A DNA stretch of 64,000 nt from an uncultured Ferrovibrio sp. (GTDB taxonomy: Bacteria; Pseudomonadota; Alphaproteobacteria; Ferrovibrionales; Ferrovibrionaceae). The notes below the pieces were generated by a model, which was given only the letters and a program-made list of their open reading frames with translations, had not been told where the DNA came from and ran no database searches. The DNA lies in the NCBI RefSeq assembly GCF_937960835.1, contig NZ_CALGPC010000015.1, positions 303,456-367,455 on the forward strand, written 5' to 3'. Shown here piece after piece: positions 53,062 to 61,904 of this stretch (its first letter is position 1; each line of letters opens with the position of its first letter). The translations under genes were made by a program, and so were the position numbers.

Positions 53062-53065
53062 CGCG

Positions 53066-53596
53066 ATGTCCGCCATTCCCATCGGCGTGGTGACGATTTC
53101 CGACCGCGCCAGCACCGGCATTTACGAAGACCGTAGCGGCCCGGCAATCATCGCCGAGTTGCAGCACATCCTCGCCACGCCCTGGCGGGCGGAAACGAGA
53201 TTGATTGCCGATGAGCAGCCTCTCATCGAGCAGACGCTTATGGAGCTGAGCGACGAACGGCACTGCCCGCTGATCGTTACCACCGGAGGCACCGGGCCAG
53301 CCTTACGGGATGTTACCCCGGAAGCGACCGGAGCGGTCTGTGAAAAGATGATGCCGGGCTTTGGCGAATTGATGCGCTCCGTCAGCCTGAGATCCGTGCC
53401 GACGGCGATTCTGTCGCGCCAGACTGCCGGTATCCGGGGCCGCAGCCTGATCATCAATCTGCCAGGCAAGCCGGCGGCGATTGCCGAATGCCTCGCGGCG
53501 GTATTCCCCGCCATCCCCTATTGCATCGACCTGATCGGCGGCGCGTATCTGGAGACCAATCCAGACGTCTGCCGCGCCTTCCGCCCGGCGAAGTAG
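53066..53596 (+). CDS. mogA: molybdopterin adenylyltransferase (MogA-type)
   Basis: 176-residue enzyme of the MogA/MoaB fold that adenylates molybdopterin before molybdenum insertion. Motifs: IGVVTISDRASTGIYEDRSG and the nucleotide-binding VTTGGTGPALRDVTPEA; later LPGKPAAIAECLAAVFPAIP. Adjacent to the nar regulator, it plausibly raises cofactor supply for NarG. Very short spacing to the regulator gene suggests cotranscription. Confidence 0.93.
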   Translation: MSAIPIGVVTISDRASTGIYEDRSGPAIIAELQHILATPWRAETRLIADEQPLIEQTLMELSDERHCPLIVTTGGTGPALRDVTPEATGAVCEKMMPGFGELMRSVSLRSVPTAILSRQTAGIRGRSLIINLPGKPAAIAECLAAVFPAIPYCIDLIGGAYLETNPDVCRAFRPAK

Positions 53597-53705
53597 CGTC
53601 CGGCATCAGCCATAAACTTGAGCATTTGCGGCATAGTGGGCGCGAGATAGACGGACGGCCAGAGACGGAGAAAGGCAGCCGGTCGGCAGCTATGCGGTTA
53701 TGGCG

Positions 53706-55445
53706 TCACGGTACGCGGTGGACAATCTCCGGGATGCAGAAGTCGAAATCGCAGCCGCGCTCGGCCTGCGTGACGGTGTCGAAATATAGCTTGTCGTAGC
53801 CGCGGCGGCCTTCGCCCGACGGCAATGGCGGCAAGGTGGCACGGCGCTTGGCCAGTTCCGCGTCATCGACCAGCAGATCGATGCGGCGTCCTGCCGTATT
53901 CAGTCTGATGCGGTCGCCGGTCTTCACCAGGGCCAGCGGGCCACCCGAGGCTGCCTCCGGCGCGATATGCAGCACGATGGTGCCATAGGCCGTACCGCTC
54001 ATCCGCGCATCCGATATGCGTACCATGTCCTTGACGCCGGCTTGCGCCAGCTTCTTCGGAATCGGGATATAGCCCGCTTCCGGCATGCCGGGCGCGCCTT
54101 TCGGGCCAGCATTGCGCAGCACCAGGATGTCATCCGGCGCCACGTCGAGATCGCGGCTGTCCAGCCGCGCCGCCATATCTGCCAGACCGTCGAAGACAAC
54201 GGCGCGGCCTTCATGCTGTAACAGGCTTTGAGTCGCAGCCGCCTGCTTGATCAATGCACCATCGGGCGCAAGGCTGCCGCGCAGCACTGCCATGGCGCCG
54301 GTCCTGTAGACCGGCTCGGTGATCGGCCTGATCACGTCCTGCGGCCAGTCGGGCGGCATGGCGTCGATATTCTCGCCGAGCGTCTTGCCCGTCACCGTCA
54401 GGCAGCTCCGGTCCAGCAGATTACCCAACTGGCGCAGGATCGGCGTCAGGCCGCCGGCCTTGTAGAGATCTTCCATGTAATGCTGGCCGGTCGGTTTCAG
54501 ATCGACCAGCACCGGCGTTTCGCGCCCCATCGCATCGAACCCGTCCAGATCGATGGCGATGCCGCTGCGGCCGGCCATCGCGGTCAGATGAATGAGTGCA
54601 TTGGTCGATCCGCCAACGGCAAGCAGAACCCGCAAGGCATTTCGATAGGCGGCGGGCGTCAGGATCCTGTCCGGCGTCAGACGCTCTGCCGCCATTTCCA
54701 CCGCGCGCTTACCGGTCAGTTCGGCCAGGCGGCGGCGTTCGGCATGCACGGCCGGTACCGCCGCGCCGCCAGGCAGCATCATGCCCAAAGCTTCCACCGT
54801 CAGCGCCATCGTGCTGGCAGTGCCCATCACGCCGCAGGTGCCGATGGTCGGCGCCAGTTCGCTGTTCACCTCATCGATCTGCTGTTCATCGATGTCGCCG
54901 GCGCGATAGCGCGCCCAGAAGCGGCGGCAATCGGTGCAGGCGCCAAGCTTCTCGCCGCGCCACGAGCCAGCCAGCATCGGGCCGGTCACCAGCATGATGG
55001 CAGGAATATTCGCACTTGCCGCGCCCATCATCAGCGCAGGCACGGTCTTGTCGCAGCCGCCGAGCAAAATCACCGCATCCATCGGCTGGGCGCGGATCAT
55101 CTCTTCCACGTCCAGCGCCATCAGGTTGCGCAGATACATGCTGGTGGGATTGGAGAAACTTTCCTGAATCGAGATCACCGGAAACGGGATCGGAATTCCG
55201 CCCGCCAGCATCACGCCGCGCGAGGCCGCCTCGATCAGGTCGGGGACGTTACGATGACAGGCATTATAGCCAGAATTGGTGTCGACGATGCCGATGATCG
55301 GCTTGTCCAGGGCTTCGTCGGTATACCCCATGGCCTTGATGAAGGCCTTGCGCAGAAATACGGAAAACCCGGCATCGCCATAATTCGCTAGGTTGCGGCG
55401 CATGCCTGTAGGATCGGCCATCCCTTTGAATTTGGATTGAGGCAT
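53706..55445 (-). CDS. IlvD/Edd family dehydratase (sugar-acid type)
   Basis: 579-residue iron-sulfur dehydratase. Cluster and substrate motifs GGCDKTVPALMMGAASANIP (Cys ligand), CTDCRRFWARYRAGD and APTIGTCGVMGTAST (Cys ligands) are visible, with SDARMSGTAYGTIVLHIAPE near the C-terminus. The TVPA form of the first motif is nearer to aldonate (for example arabonate/xylonate) dehydratases than to dihydroxy-acid dehydratase. ATG 55445 has AGGAGGA upstream. Substrate unproven. Confidence 0.9.
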   Translation of the reverse strand: MPQSKFKGMADPTGMRRNLANYGDAGFSVFLRKAFIKAMGYTDEALDKPIIGIVDTNSGYNACHRNVPDLIEAASRGVMLAGGIPIPFPVISIQESFSNPTSMYLRNLMALDVEEMIRAQPMDAVILLGGCDKTVPALMMGAASANIPAIMLVTGPMLAGSWRGEKLGACTDCRRFWARYRAGDIDEQQIDEVNSELAPTIGTCGVMGTASTMALTVEALGMMLPGGAAVPAVHAERRRLAELTGKRAVEMAAERLTPDRILTPAAYRNALRVLLAVGGSTNALIHLTAMAGRSGIAIDLDGFDAMGRETPVLVDLKPTGQHYMEDLYKAGGLTPILRQLGNLLDRSCLTVTGKTLGENIDAMPPDWPQDVIRPITEPVYRTGAMAVLRGSLAPDGALIKQAAATQSLLQHEGRAVVFDGLADMAARLDSRDLDVAPDDILVLRNAGPKGAPGMPEAGYIPIPKKLAQAGVKDMVRISDARMSGTAYGTIVLHIAPEAASGGPLALVKTGDRIRLNTAGRRIDLLVDDAELAKRRATLPPLPSGEGRRGYDKLYFDTVTQAERGCDFDFCIPEIVHRVP

Positions 55446-55588
55446 CGGGCTCGCTTCCTCCTGGAGCGGCACATTTGACTTCCCCCACCAGATTGTCAAC
55501 AATCGCCTTTGCCACAAGCATCTATGGCCTTCGCGCGACGCCTATCTCTCCGCCCAGCGCCGCCGCGCCCGCAAGAGGAGATGCCGCG

Positions 55589-56080
55589 ATGAGCCCCGGC
55601 GCGACCTACAGCTTCGCCATCCAGTATGGTCTGGGCGATCTGCAGTTCGAGATGCAGGTGGCCGATACCTTGCGCTTCTCCAATCAGGCAAACCGCATGA
55701 TGGCCAATAGCGGACTTTCGCTGGCCGCCTTCCGGCTCCTGATGTGGGACATGCTGGCGAACAGTCTCGACGCCGGCGACCACCTCAAAGGCGGCGTCGA
55801 GGCCAATGCCGTCGCCATGGGCGCGGCCTGGCTTGCCATTACCTCGGCAATGCATCACGACCATCCGGATCGCGACTGCTTCATTCTGAAGATGGGTGCC
55901 AGATCGGGCGAACTGGGCGTCGAGATCGATCCCGAAAATCCCTATGCCGAACCGCATGAGGAGCGCGAGCAGATTTTCGCGGTGGCCAATGTCACACGCG
56001 AGCAGTTCGACGAGGATGCCCGGCTATTCCGGGATTGGGCCGCCAGCATCCGGTCGGAGATCGACCGGGCCGGACGCTGA
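55589..56080 (+). CDS. hypothetical protein, no family recognised
   Basis: 163 residues. Not recognised. It is soluble, acidic in its second half (EIDPENPYAEPHEEREQIF), with alternating helices and a few hydrophobic segments but no membrane span or signal peptide; one Cys (DRDCFILKMGARSGELGVE). AGAGGAG precedes ATG 55589; an earlier ATG at 55581 is out of frame and ends at once. Divergent from the dehydratase gene over 143 bases and upstream of the aminotransferase terminus (convergent). Confidence 0.7.
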   Translation: MSPGATYSFAIQYGLGDLQFEMQVADTLRFSNQANRMMANSGLSLAAFRLLMWDMLANSLDAGDHLKGGVEANAVAMGAAWLAITSAMHHDHPDRDCFILKMGARSGELGVEIDPENPYAEPHEEREQIFAVANVTREQFDEDARLFRDWAASIRSEIDRAGR

Positions 56081-56128
56081 CGGCACCACTCACCTTCTAC
56101 TGCACAAGTTAGTGCTGACTTACCTGCT

Positions 56129-57358
56129 TTATGCGCTTAGGCGCTCGCAGGCCGCAGCGATGCGCTGAAGCGCTTCGGTCAGTTCCGCGGCCGATGTCGC
56201 ATAGGAAATGCGGAAGAACGGTGACAATCCGAACGCCGCCCCGGGCACCACGGCCACTTTCGCCTGCTTCAGGATGTAGGACGCGAAATCCCGATCAGTA
56301 CGGATTTCCGTGCCATCCGGCGCACGGGTGCCGAGCAAACCGGCGCAACTCGCGAAGGTATAGAACGCCCCTTCCGGCACCCGGCATTCGATGCCGCGGA
56401 TTTTGTTCAGCGCCGAAACGACGAGATCGCGGCGCTGCCGGAAGCTTTCCTGCCGCTCGGCCAGGAAATCCTGCGGACCGGTCAAAGCTTCGACTGCCGC
56501 GGCCTGGCTGATCGAGCACGGGTTCGACGTGCTCTGGCTCTGCACCACCGCCATCGCCTTGATCAACGCCTCCGGACCGCCGCCATAGCCAATGCGCCAG
56601 CCGGTCATCGCATAGGCTTTGGACAGGCCGTTTATGGTCAGGGTGCGGTCGCGGAGACGCGGCTCCAAAGCAGCCGGCGTGACGAACTTGAAGCCGTCAT
56701 AGACGATATGCTCGTAGATATCGTCCGCCATCACCCACACATCCGGATGCTGGAGCAGGACGTCCAGCAGCGGCTTGTAATGCTCGGCGCCATAGGCGGC
56801 GCCGCTGGGATTGGACGGCGAATTCAGCAGCACCCAGCGCGTCTTCGGCGAGATCGCCCCGCGCAACTGATCGGCGGTCGCCCGGAAGCCATTCTCGGCT
56901 TTGCATTCGACGATCTTGGGCACGCCGCCGCAGATATGGATGATATCGGCATAAGACGTCCAGTACGGCGCGAACAGGATCACCTCATCGCCAGGATTCA
57001 GGGTCGCCATGAAGGCGTTGTAGATGATCTGCTTGGCGCCGGCCCCGACCGTGATTTCTGCCACCTTGAAATCAAGGCCGTTCTCAATACGGAACTTGTG
57101 CTGGATCGCTTCCTTCAGCGCGGGCGTGCCATCCAGGGCCGTGTACTTTGTATCGCCGCGTTCCATCGCCTTCTGTGCGGCGCGCTTGACGGAATCGGGC
57201 GTATCGAAGTCCGGCTCGCCTGCACCCAGGATAATGACGGGCTCGCCTGCCTTCTTCATGGCTGTGGCTTCCGCGCCGATGCGCAGAATTTCGGAAACCT
57301 TGATAGCGGCAATACGGCTGGCGGGACGGAATGCCGCTTTTTCAGACTGTTGAGACAT
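56129..57358 (-). CDS. class I PLP-dependent aminotransferase
   Basis: 409-residue fold-type I aminotransferase (AspC/aspartate family). PLP lysine in TINGLSKAYAMTGWRIGYGG; N-terminal ILGAGEPDFDTPDSVKRAA and LLNSPSNPSGAAYGAEH are typical. ATG 57358; the extension to 57403 overlaps the next gene. It lies 37 bases after the FAD oxidoreductase that follows HglS. In that context the substrate is probably 2-aminoadipate, giving 2-oxoadipate; aspartate or aromatic amino acids are alternatives. Confidence 0.88.
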   Translation of the reverse strand: MSQQSEKAAFRPASRIAAIKVSEILRIGAEATAMKKAGEPVIILGAGEPDFDTPDSVKRAAQKAMERGDTKYTALDGTPALKEAIQHKFRIENGLDFKVAEITVGAGAKQIIYNAFMATLNPGDEVILFAPYWTSYADIIHICGGVPKIVECKAENGFRATADQLRGAISPKTRWVLLNSPSNPSGAAYGAEHYKPLLDVLLQHPDVWVMADDIYEHIVYDGFKFVTPAALEPRLRDRTLTINGLSKAYAMTGWRIGYGGGPEALIKAMAVVQSQSTSNPCSISQAAAVEALTGPQDFLAERQESFRQRRDLVVSALNKIRGIECRVPEGAFYTFASCAGLLGTRAPDGTEIRTDRDFASYILKQAKVAVVPGAAFGLSPFFRISYATSAAELTEALQRIAAACERLSA

Positions 57359-57395
57359 GTTGATTACTCGATGACCTTTGAATTTCTTCGCACAG

Positions 57396-58832
57396 CTATG
57401 CATCCGGCGCAGCGAGAATCGCCGCCCCCAATGGCGATGGCGAGGTTGCGTGCTTGAAAACGGCGCTCAGGTGGCGTTCGACTGGTGCGGCATAGCGGTC
57501 GTAATACGCCTGATTGCGCCGCCCCAGACCGTGTTCGGCGCTGAAGCTTCCGGCGTATTTCTCCACCGCTGTCTCGAACACGAACTGCCGCAGCTCCTCG
57601 ACATTGGCAGGCGTGAACCAGGGCGATCCCTTGGGAATCACCAGATTGAAATGCAGGCCGCCATCGCCGACATGACCGAAATCGCAGACCATGACCTCGG
57701 GATAGCGCCGCGCCAGACTGTTGACCATGTCCGCGCGGAATCGCATCACATCGCCGCGGGCGAAACCAAGATCGAAAGCGACTAGATTGCCCGATGCCTT
57801 CACGCCCTCCGACAACGCGTGGCGCAGCGCCCACATTTCTTCCGGCTTGCCCAGGAAGGCGTCTGACAGCGGCTGTGAGGAAAGCTCCCATATCTCGCCA
57901 AGCACCGCCGTCAAAACGTCGTCCAGCGATTGCTCGCCCGCGCGCAACGGCCAGGTGCGACTCAGTTCCACCAGCAGAACCAGATCCGGGATTTCTCCCC
58001 CCGGGAACGGATTCCGCAACGATGGCGCATGGTGCAGAGCGGCGCGGATGGCATTTCCCGACATCGCCTCGAACGCGGTCAGATAGCCGCCCGTCCGCGC
58101 TTCGATCTCCTCCAGCAGGATCGCCACATCCGTATCGCTGGACGGCACCAGATAGGCCGTTGCCGATTGCTGGGGCAGCCGTTCGACATTGAACGTGCAT
58201 TCGGTGATGACGCCGAATGCACCGCCGGTGCCGATGAACATCTGCTTCCAGTCGGCACCGGTATTGTCCTTCCGCAGACCGCAACCGAACCGATGGATGC
58301 TTCCTTCAGAATCGGCGAAAACGACTTGCAGACCGAGCGTATTGCGCCGGACATCGCCAAAACGCAGGAAGCGGGAGCCGCCGGTATTGGTGGCCACCAT
58401 GCCCCCCGCGCCGGGGTCGGCCCCAAGATCGATGGGGAAATACAGGCCGTGCTCCGCCAGCCGCTCGTTGATCTCAGACAGCCGGAAGCCGGCGCTGACG
58501 GTTACCGACCGGTTGATGCGGTCCACCTGGAACACCCCGCGCAGCCGGTCGACGCTGAGAATGCCCTGCTGCCCCGTGTGATCCGGAATTGAGCCGTTCA
58601 CCAGCCCGGTATTGCCGGACTGCGGAATGAGGGCGATTCCATTGGCCGCACAATAGGCAATCACCTTGGACACTTCCTCGGTCGTCGCCGGCCGGGCGAC
58701 GAACAGGGCGCGCCCCTTGTCTGAGCGCGCGCCCGTCTCGTAAGGGACCATGCCCTCGGGATCCGAGATCAGCCCCTTCTCGCCGAGGATTGCAGCCAGG
58801 CGGGTAGTGTGGGGATTGCCCGTGCCGGTCAT
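57396..58832 (-). CDS. FAD-binding oxidoreductase, D-2-hydroxyglutarate dehydrogenase-like
   Basis: 478-residue GlcD/D2HGDH-type flavoprotein. FAD-binding: PATTEEVSKVIAYC, PQSGNTGLVNGSIPD, GADPGAGGMVATNTGGSRF. C-terminal FAD-oxidase domain with GHVGDGGLHFNLVIPKG and FSAEHGLGRRNQAYY (conserved His). Start ATG overlaps the HglS stop by four bases (ATGA). In that context the likely substrate is D-2-hydroxyglutarate, the HglS product. Electron acceptor unknown. Confidence 0.9.
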   Translation of the reverse strand: MTGTGNPHTTRLAAILGEKGLISDPEGMVPYETGARSDKGRALFVARPATTEEVSKVIAYCAANGIALIPQSGNTGLVNGSIPDHTGQQGILSVDRLRGVFQVDRINRSVTVSAGFRLSEINERLAEHGLYFPIDLGADPGAGGMVATNTGGSRFLRFGDVRRNTLGLQVVFADSEGSIHRFGCGLRKDNTGADWKQMFIGTGGAFGVITECTFNVERLPQQSATAYLVPSSDTDVAILLEEIEARTGGYLTAFEAMSGNAIRAALHHAPSLRNPFPGGEIPDLVLLVELSRTWPLRAGEQSLDDVLTAVLGEIWELSSQPLSDAFLGKPEEMWALRHALSEGVKASGNLVAFDLGFARGDVMRFRADMVNSLARRYPEVMVCDFGHVGDGGLHFNLVIPKGSPWFTPANVEELRQFVFETAVEKYAGSFSAEHGLGRRNQAYYDRYAAPVERHLSAVFKHATSPSPLGAAILAAPDA

Positions 58833-60223
58833 GCGGCGACGGCCTCCAGCTGCGCCAGGCAACGCTTGATCGAGGCCGCCTCGATCGCCGCGTAATGCTC
58901 GAACTCGTTCAGGACCTGCGCACCCAGCGCCTCTTCGAAGAGACGCTGATTGGGGCTGCGGACAAATTCCTGCGCCGGATCGTCGCCCAGATTCGACTGG
59001 AAGATTCCGGCGGCGCTGACCGGCAGGAAGTCTTCGTAGATGACGGGCGAGCAGGCAACGGCGCCCGCTTCAACCAGGCGGTCGAGCGTGGCTTCCGAGA
59101 CCGGGATGTCGCCAACACAGCTGCGGTCGGCAACGCGATAGGTGAAGTAGCCCAGCTTCTCCCGGCGAATGGTGTCCCAGTCGTCGGGGAAATTGCGGAA
59201 TGCCGCTTCCAGAGCCTTCTGATACTCGGCGGCATTGGAGCCATCCGGCGCCGGGCGGACATCCTGCCGGGCGACATCCAGCAGCCGGTCGTAAAGCGCG
59301 CGGCCCTTCGGGGTGAGCGCAACGCCGCGCTGCTCGATTTCGCCGAAACGCGCAGTATGCGCCCCCTGGACCTTGGAACCGTCAGCTTCGACAAAGGAAA
59401 CCGGCTCGGCAATCGCCTTGAACGAGGTCTGCCGCAGCAGAATCGGGCATTCGCGGGTGGGCGGACCCTCGACGACGGCCTTCGGCGAAATGCCATATTC
59501 CGGCATCAGCCGCTGTACTTCATCGATGTCCAGCGTCCGCGGCGTCAGGTGATTGATGTGAGGACCGCGGAAGCAGACGACATCCGCGATCAGGCGATGC
59601 GCGGAATGCAACCGGGAATACAGGTCGTGACTGACCCGCGCCGTCGCATGCCAGCGGAAGGTCTCCAGCAGCTCGGCGACAAAACGCTCGGCATCCTGTG
59701 CCGAAAGACCGCCCTGGGCTTCCGCCTTGTCGATCAGGGCGATTGCGCCATCGGTGAAGATCTTGCGCTTGGCGAGAATGGCCTGCGCTTCGCTGCGCAG
59801 ACCCTCGTCACGGATCAGGTCGAGACGCAGTAATGACGTGAAGATGCGGAACGGATTCTGGTTCAGCGAGGCCTGTTCGACAGGGCGGAAAGCCGTCGAA
59901 TGAACCGGCACGCTCGCTTCGCTCAGGTCGTAATAACCGACCGGAAACATGCCCATGACGGCGAAGGCGCGGCGCATCATCGCCAGTTCGTCGGCGCGGC
60001 CGAGGCGGATGGCGCCATGCCGCTCGTCGGACAGGCGCTCCAGGCTGCCCTCGGCCTCAAGTTGTGAACGAAGCTCAGAATTCCGCGATAACGTGCGGGA
60101 ATTCACGTCCGAGACAAGTTTCAGAAGTACGCCATAGGCGGGTACCTCGTCCCGATACATGGCGGACATCGCCGCTGAGAAAGCCTGACGAATCTGGTCT
60201 GGGGAGACGAACGCGTTGGTCAT
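58829..60223 (-). CDS. hglS: 2-oxoadipate dioxygenase/decarboxylase HglS-like (DUF1338, VOC fold)
   Basis: 464-residue iron(II) enzyme of the DUF1338/YdcJ family. P. putida HglS converts 2-oxoadipate to D-2-hydroxyglutarate plus CO2 in lysine catabolism. Conserved region MPEYGISPKAVVEGPPTREC, SSAHRLIADVVCFRGPHINHL with histidines (H219 area) and GYFTYRVADRSC are visible. Length equals that of known HglS. It overlaps the next gene by four bases and is divergent from a LysR regulator. Confidence 0.9.
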   Translation of the reverse strand: MTNAFVSPDQIRQAFSAAMSAMYRDEVPAYGVLLKLVSDVNSRTLSRNSELRSQLEAEGSLERLSDERHGAIRLGRADELAMMRRAFAVMGMFPVGYYDLSEASVPVHSTAFRPVEQASLNQNPFRIFTSLLRLDLIRDEGLRSEAQAILAKRKIFTDGAIALIDKAEAQGGLSAQDAERFVAELLETFRWHATARVSHDLYSRLHSAHRLIADVVCFRGPHINHLTPRTLDIDEVQRLMPEYGISPKAVVEGPPTRECPILLRQTSFKAIAEPVSFVEADGSKVQGAHTARFGEIEQRGVALTPKGRALYDRLLDVARQDVRPAPDGSNAAEYQKALEAAFRNFPDDWDTIRREKLGYFTYRVADRSCVGDIPVSEATLDRLVEAGAVACSPVIYEDFLPVSAAGIFQSNLGDDPAQEFVRSPNQRLFEEALGAQVLNEFEHYAAIEAASIKRCLAQLEAVAA

Positions 60224-60327
60224 AACCTTACCGTTACTAATTATGAACTTGATGCTTGAACGGCATTATATGGATTGTTATCGCCGGAAGATTGCGAAGT
60301 TTTCGAACGAGTTGATTTGGATTCGGA

Positions 60328-61257
60328 ATGACCATCACCCGCCGCCGCACCCTGGACATCGTCAAACTGCAAGCCTTTGAATCCGCCGCCCGCCTCGGCA
60401 GCTTCACTGAGGCCGCCCGGGAACTGAACCTCACGCAAAGCGCGATCAGCCGTCAGATCAAGGAACTAGAACACCAGCTCGGCGTGGCGTTATTTGAGCG
60501 TATCCGCAAGCGTGTCGTTCTGTCGGGCGCAGGCCGTCGCTTTTTCCCCGAAGCGCGCAAGCTTCTGGAGCAGCTTGAACGGTCGACACTGCGAGTGATG
60601 TCATCGCCGCAGGGTACGACGCTGAGCATCGCGACCCTGCCGACCTTCGGCTCGCGCTGGCTGATCCCAAGGCTTCCTGATTTTTTCGAGAAGCATCCGG
60701 GTGTCGCGCTTCATCTGTCGTCGCATTCGAAGCCGTTCGATTTCAGCGAGACGCCGCTCGATGGCGCCATTCACTATGGCCAGCCGATCTGGGCACAGGC
60801 GACATGCCGCTTCATCTGCCAGGAGGAAATGTTTGTCGTCGCAGCGCCGAACTTCCTCGACCAGCGCAAAGGCTCCGTCCTGGAACAGATCGTCAAAGGG
60901 CCGCTTCTGCATCTGGATACGCGCCCCGGCGCGTGGAGCGACTGGCTGACCCTTGCCGGTGCCGATGACTCCGCCGCCTATCGCGGCCATCGCTTCGATC
61001 AGTTCAGCATGATCATCGGCGCGGTGCAAAGCGGCATGGGCTTCGGCCTTGTGCCGAAATACCTGATAGAACGGGAACTGGCCGACAAATCGCTGGAAAT
61101 CGTGTCGGATAAATCTCTGGTGACCGAGAACGCCTATTACCTGGTCGCGCCACTCAGCGAGCAGGAGAATCCTCTGCTCGAATCCTTCTACAACTGGATG
61201 ATCAGCAAGGTCGCCGAACCGCAGCCAGCGCAGAAGCTGACGAGCAAAGCCGCCTGA
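60328..61257 (+). CDS. LysR family transcriptional regulator
   Basis: 309 residues: N-terminal HTH (KLQAFESAARLGSFTEAARE then LNLTQSAISRQIKELEHQLG) and a two-lobe effector domain. Divergent from hglS by 104 bases, so it most likely controls that operon in response to a lysine-derived metabolite (inference). A 13-base GGCGC-type palindrome lies at its 3' end (61260-61272) before the convergent ybaK. Confidence 0.92.
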   Translation: MTITRRRTLDIVKLQAFESAARLGSFTEAARELNLTQSAISRQIKELEHQLGVALFERIRKRVVLSGAGRRFFPEARKLLEQLERSTLRVMSSPQGTTLSIATLPTFGSRWLIPRLPDFFEKHPGVALHLSSHSKPFDFSETPLDGAIHYGQPIWAQATCRFICQEEMFVVAAPNFLDQRKGSVLEQIVKGPLLHLDTRPGAWSDWLTLAGADDSAAYRGHRFDQFSMIIGAVQSGMGFGLVPKYLIERELADKSLEIVSDKSLVTENAYYLVAPLSEQENPLLESFYNWMISKVAEPQPAQKLTSKAA

Positions 61258-61270
61258 TCAGGCGCAGCGC

Positions 61271-61747
61271 CTAGTCGCTCACCAGGGCCGCGGCTTTGGC
61301 GTCCAGCACGCGCACCAGATCCGTCGGGTTCAGCCGGACCTGCAGGCCGCGCTGCCCGCCATTGAGATAGACCAGATCGTGCGCGAGCGCCGCTTGCTCG
61401 ATTACAGTCGGCACCGTCTTCTTCTGTCCGAACGGGCTGATGCCGCCGACCACGTAGCCGGTCGCACGCTCGGCATCCGCCGGCTTCATCATCTGCGCCG
61501 ACTTTCCGCCGAAGGCCGCAGCGAGTTTCTTCATCGACACTTCCCGGTCGGACGGAACCACCACGCAAACCGGCTTGCCGTCAACGAGCGCCATCAGCGT
61601 CTTCAGAACGCGGGACGGATCCTCGCCCAGAGCCTCGGCAGCCTGCATCCCGATGCGGTCGGCATTCGGATCGTAATCGTAGGTATGAATGGTGAAACTG
61701 ACCCGCTTCTGCTGAAGAAACTGGGTGGCGCGAGTGGTCTTCGACAC
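61271..61747 (-). CDS. ybaK: Cys-tRNA(Pro)/prolyl-tRNA deacylase YbaK
   Basis: 158-residue trans-editing deacylase that clears mischarged Cys-tRNA(Pro). Motifs: ALGEDPSRVLKTLMALVDGK, DREVSMKKLAAAFGGKSA and GYVVGGISPFGQKK, with the catalytic-region lysine in VLKTLM. It starts with GTG at 61747, with GAGGAG close upstream. Convergent with the LysR gene. Confidence 0.92.
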   Translation of the reverse strand: MSKTTRATQFLQQKRVSFTIHTYDYDPNADRIGMQAAEALGEDPSRVLKTLMALVDGKPVCVVVPSDREVSMKKLAAAFGGKSAQMMKPADAERATGYVVGGISPFGQKKTVPTVIEQAALAHDLVYLNGGQRGLQVRLNPTDLVRVLDAKAAALVSD

Positions 61748-61904
61748 GGGCTCCTCAATTCATCGCTGCCAAATTAAATGAATGTATAAAATCTTCCCCG
61801 CCTCCTGGGATAGAAAAAATCCAGGTAGACTTGGGGCGATTCGCTGCCCGTGTTTGCACCGAGGGCGCCAACAAACCGGCCAGGCTCAAGCTGGAGAAAA
61901 CAGA

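Noticed and set aside
61260..61272. AGGCGC-A-GCGCCT as a bidirectional terminator
   Set aside because: Six-base arms with a one-base centre cannot form a proper loop and there is no U run.
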